A stretch of DNA of 53,940 nt from Lutibacter sp. (GTDB lineage: Bacteria; Bacteroidota; Bacteroidia; Flavobacteriales; Flavobacteriaceae). Under the pieces are notes generated by a model, which searched no databases, was not told where the DNA came from, and was given only the letters and a program-made list of their open reading frames with translations. Made by a program: the position numbers and the translations under genes. Positions 52,865 through 53,940 of the stretch are shown here, one piece after another (position 1 is the stretch's first letter; the number at the start of each line of letters is the position of its first letter). The stretch is taken from positions 1 through 53,940 of the forward strand of contig NVWM01000031.1 in NCBI GenBank assembly GCA_002733665.1. The letters run 5' to 3'.

Positions 52865-53812
52865 TTGAAGTTGTCAAGAGAATTAAAATCAGGTATTGTT
52901 GCCATTGTTATAATTGGCCTTAGTTTTTGGGGTTATAGTTTTTTGAAAGGTCAAAACCTTTTTAATTCTTCTCCTCGTACTTATTTTGTAGAATATAATA
53001 ATGTTCAAGGCTTAAACACAGCAAGTAGCGTTACAATTAACGGTTTACAAGTTGGTAAAGTTGTAAATATTGCCTTTGATTCAAATAAAAAAGGAACATT
53101 AATTGTAGAATTTGGGGTTGATAATGACTTCCAATTTTCTAAAAATAGTACTGCAAAAATATATAGCGCCAGTTTAATGGGCGGAAAGTCATTGGCCGTT
53201 GTTCCATCATATGAAGGTGAAAATGCAGTTTCTGGAGATTATTTGAAAGGCGAAATAGAATCTGATATCTTTTCATCAGTTGGAGAAAAGTTGAATCCGC
53301 TTCAAGCAAAATTAGAAAGCGTAATTGTAAGTGCAGACTCTTTATTACTAGGATTAAATCAAACTTTAGATGTGGACGCTCGTAAAAATCTAAAATCTAC
53401 TTTTGCAAATTTAAATGCAACTGTTGCCAATTTTAAAAAATCATCAGTTTCTTTAGATGCTCTTTTATTAGAAAATAAAGATAAATTAGGGGCTTCACTT
53501 ACCAATGTTGAAATTGCTACAGATAACTTTGCTAAACTTTCAGACTCTCTAGTCAATGCTAATTTAGGACAAACAATCAAAAAATTACAAAGTACAATTT
53601 CAAGTTTTGATGCTGTTATTGCAGGAATCAATAGAGGAGAAGGTTCTATAGGGAAATTGATGAAAGATGAAGGCTTATATAACAATCTTGAAAATGCATC
53701 AAAAGAAATGGAGGAGTTATTGCGTGAAATGAAATTACATCCAAAACGATTTGTACACTTCTCATTGTTTGGGAAAAAAGCCAAAGAATATAATCCTAAA
53801 GAAGAAAACTAA
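52865..53812 (+). CDS. MlaD/MCE-family lipid transport protein
   Basis: A 315-residue protein: short N-terminal anchor (GIVAIVIIGLSFWGYSFLKG) and one MCE domain (YFVEYNNVQGLNTASSVTIN, GLQVGKVVNIAF, SLMGGKSLAVVPS), then a long helical tail. MCE proteins form hexameric lipid-conducting rings on the periplasmic side. The start is TTG 52865 (MKLSRELKSG), matching the usual flavobacterial N-terminus better than TTG 52841. The stop overlaps the next ATG by one base (TAATG), so the following gene is coupled. Confidence 0.92.
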   Translation: MKLSRELKSGIVAIVIIGLSFWGYSFLKGQNLFNSSPRTYFVEYNNVQGLNTASSVTINGLQVGKVVNIAFDSNKKGTLIVEFGVDNDFQFSKNSTAKIYSASLMGGKSLAVVPSYEGENAVSGDYLKGEIESDIFSSVGEKLNPLQAKLESVIVSADSLLLGLNQTLDVDARKNLKSTFANLNATVANFKKSSVSLDALLLENKDKLGASLTNVEIATDNFAKLSDSLVNANLGQTIKKLQSTISSFDAVIAGINRGEGSIGKLMKDEGLYNNLENASKEMEELLREMKLHPKRFVHFSLFGKKAKEYNPKEEN

Positions 53813-53940
53813 TGCAGTATTTACCAAATATACTTTTTGCTATTTTACTTATAGTAGGAATAGGTTTTTTTGTTAAAAACATCAGAAAAATCACTCGAAA
53901 TATAAATTTAGGTAAAGATATTGACCGAACAGACAATAAG
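53812..53940 (+). CDS. N-terminal part of a membrane-anchored protein, possibly an (Fe-S)-binding oxidoreductase
   Basis: Forty-three codons from the ATG at 53812 reach the window end without a stop. One transmembrane segment (ILFAILLIVGIGFFV) is followed by a basic stretch NIRKITRNINLGKDIDRTDN. This N-terminus resembles the heterodisulfide-reductase-like (Fe-S)-binding proteins that often follow the MCE gene in Flavobacteriia, but no cysteine motif is visible yet, so the identification is tentative. The start overlaps the MCE stop. Confidence 0.6.
   Translation, partial: MQYLPNILFAILLIVGIGFFVKNIRKITRNINLGKDIDRTDNK

Overview
The window comes from a low-GC Bacteroidota chromosome, most likely a marine member of the Flavobacteriaceae. 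The evidence is A/T-rich intergenic DNA, TANNTTTG-type -7 boxes, frequent TTG/GTG starts, a flavobacterial LptD/TamB envelope set, a fused HemC-HemD and a PAP2-EptA pair. About 45 protein genes were found. No rRNA, tRNA or CRISPR was seen.

Layout. 1-96: the edge of an IS3-like element. 164-8161: a coiled-coil zinc-ribbon homologue and a Nif3 protein (minus); lpxK, a purine nucleoside phosphorylase and a secreted thioredoxin-like protein (plus); a DRGH nuclease and gcvP (minus). 8281-17685: a plus-strand block for kynurenine breakdown through 3-hydroxyanthranilate and 2-aminomuconate (kynU, kmo, aminomuconate deaminase, semialdehyde dehydrogenase, dioxygenase, ACMSD). It also holds a UbiA-like membrane protein, an atypical SDR, two unknown small proteins and a GIY-YIG nuclease gene. 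Most gaps in this block carry palindromic repeats. 17773-20002: an ECF sigma factor, a membrane anti-sigma candidate and a coiled-coil exported protein. 20154-21470: an E2 acyltransferase. 21629-31994: almost all of heme synthesis: hemA, hemCD, hemB, hemL, hemE and hemN on the minus strand, with hemH and hemJ diverging. 31987-37791: glycosyltransferase, recR, Na+/solute symporter, and EptA-like plus PAP2 genes that probably remodel lipid A. 38375-42480: pdxH, a SixA-like phosphatase, Ppx/GppA, and an OmpA-family gene whose frame is broken at an A8 run and which lies behind a 13-bp tandem repeat. 42550-53940: tsaD, TamB-like protein, RidA, LptD, AmiC-type amidase, MlaD/MCE protein and the start of another gene, mainly envelope biogenesis.

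The least explained signals are four. (1) An 88-91 bp leader repeat ends exactly at the start codon of three unrelated genes (four copies, one tandem pair). At two sites it follows a TANNTTTG box and opens with the tiny frame ATGAAACGAGCATGTTAA. (2) A GIY-YIG gene is tightly bracketed by inverted copies of a palindromic unit; related units at 43.6 kb show compensatory stem changes. (3) The OmpA-family locus combines a coding A8 frame break with an upstream 13-bp tandem array. (4) REP-like palindromes are dense inside the kynurenine operon. All gene functions are inferred by reading the sequence; no database search was possible.
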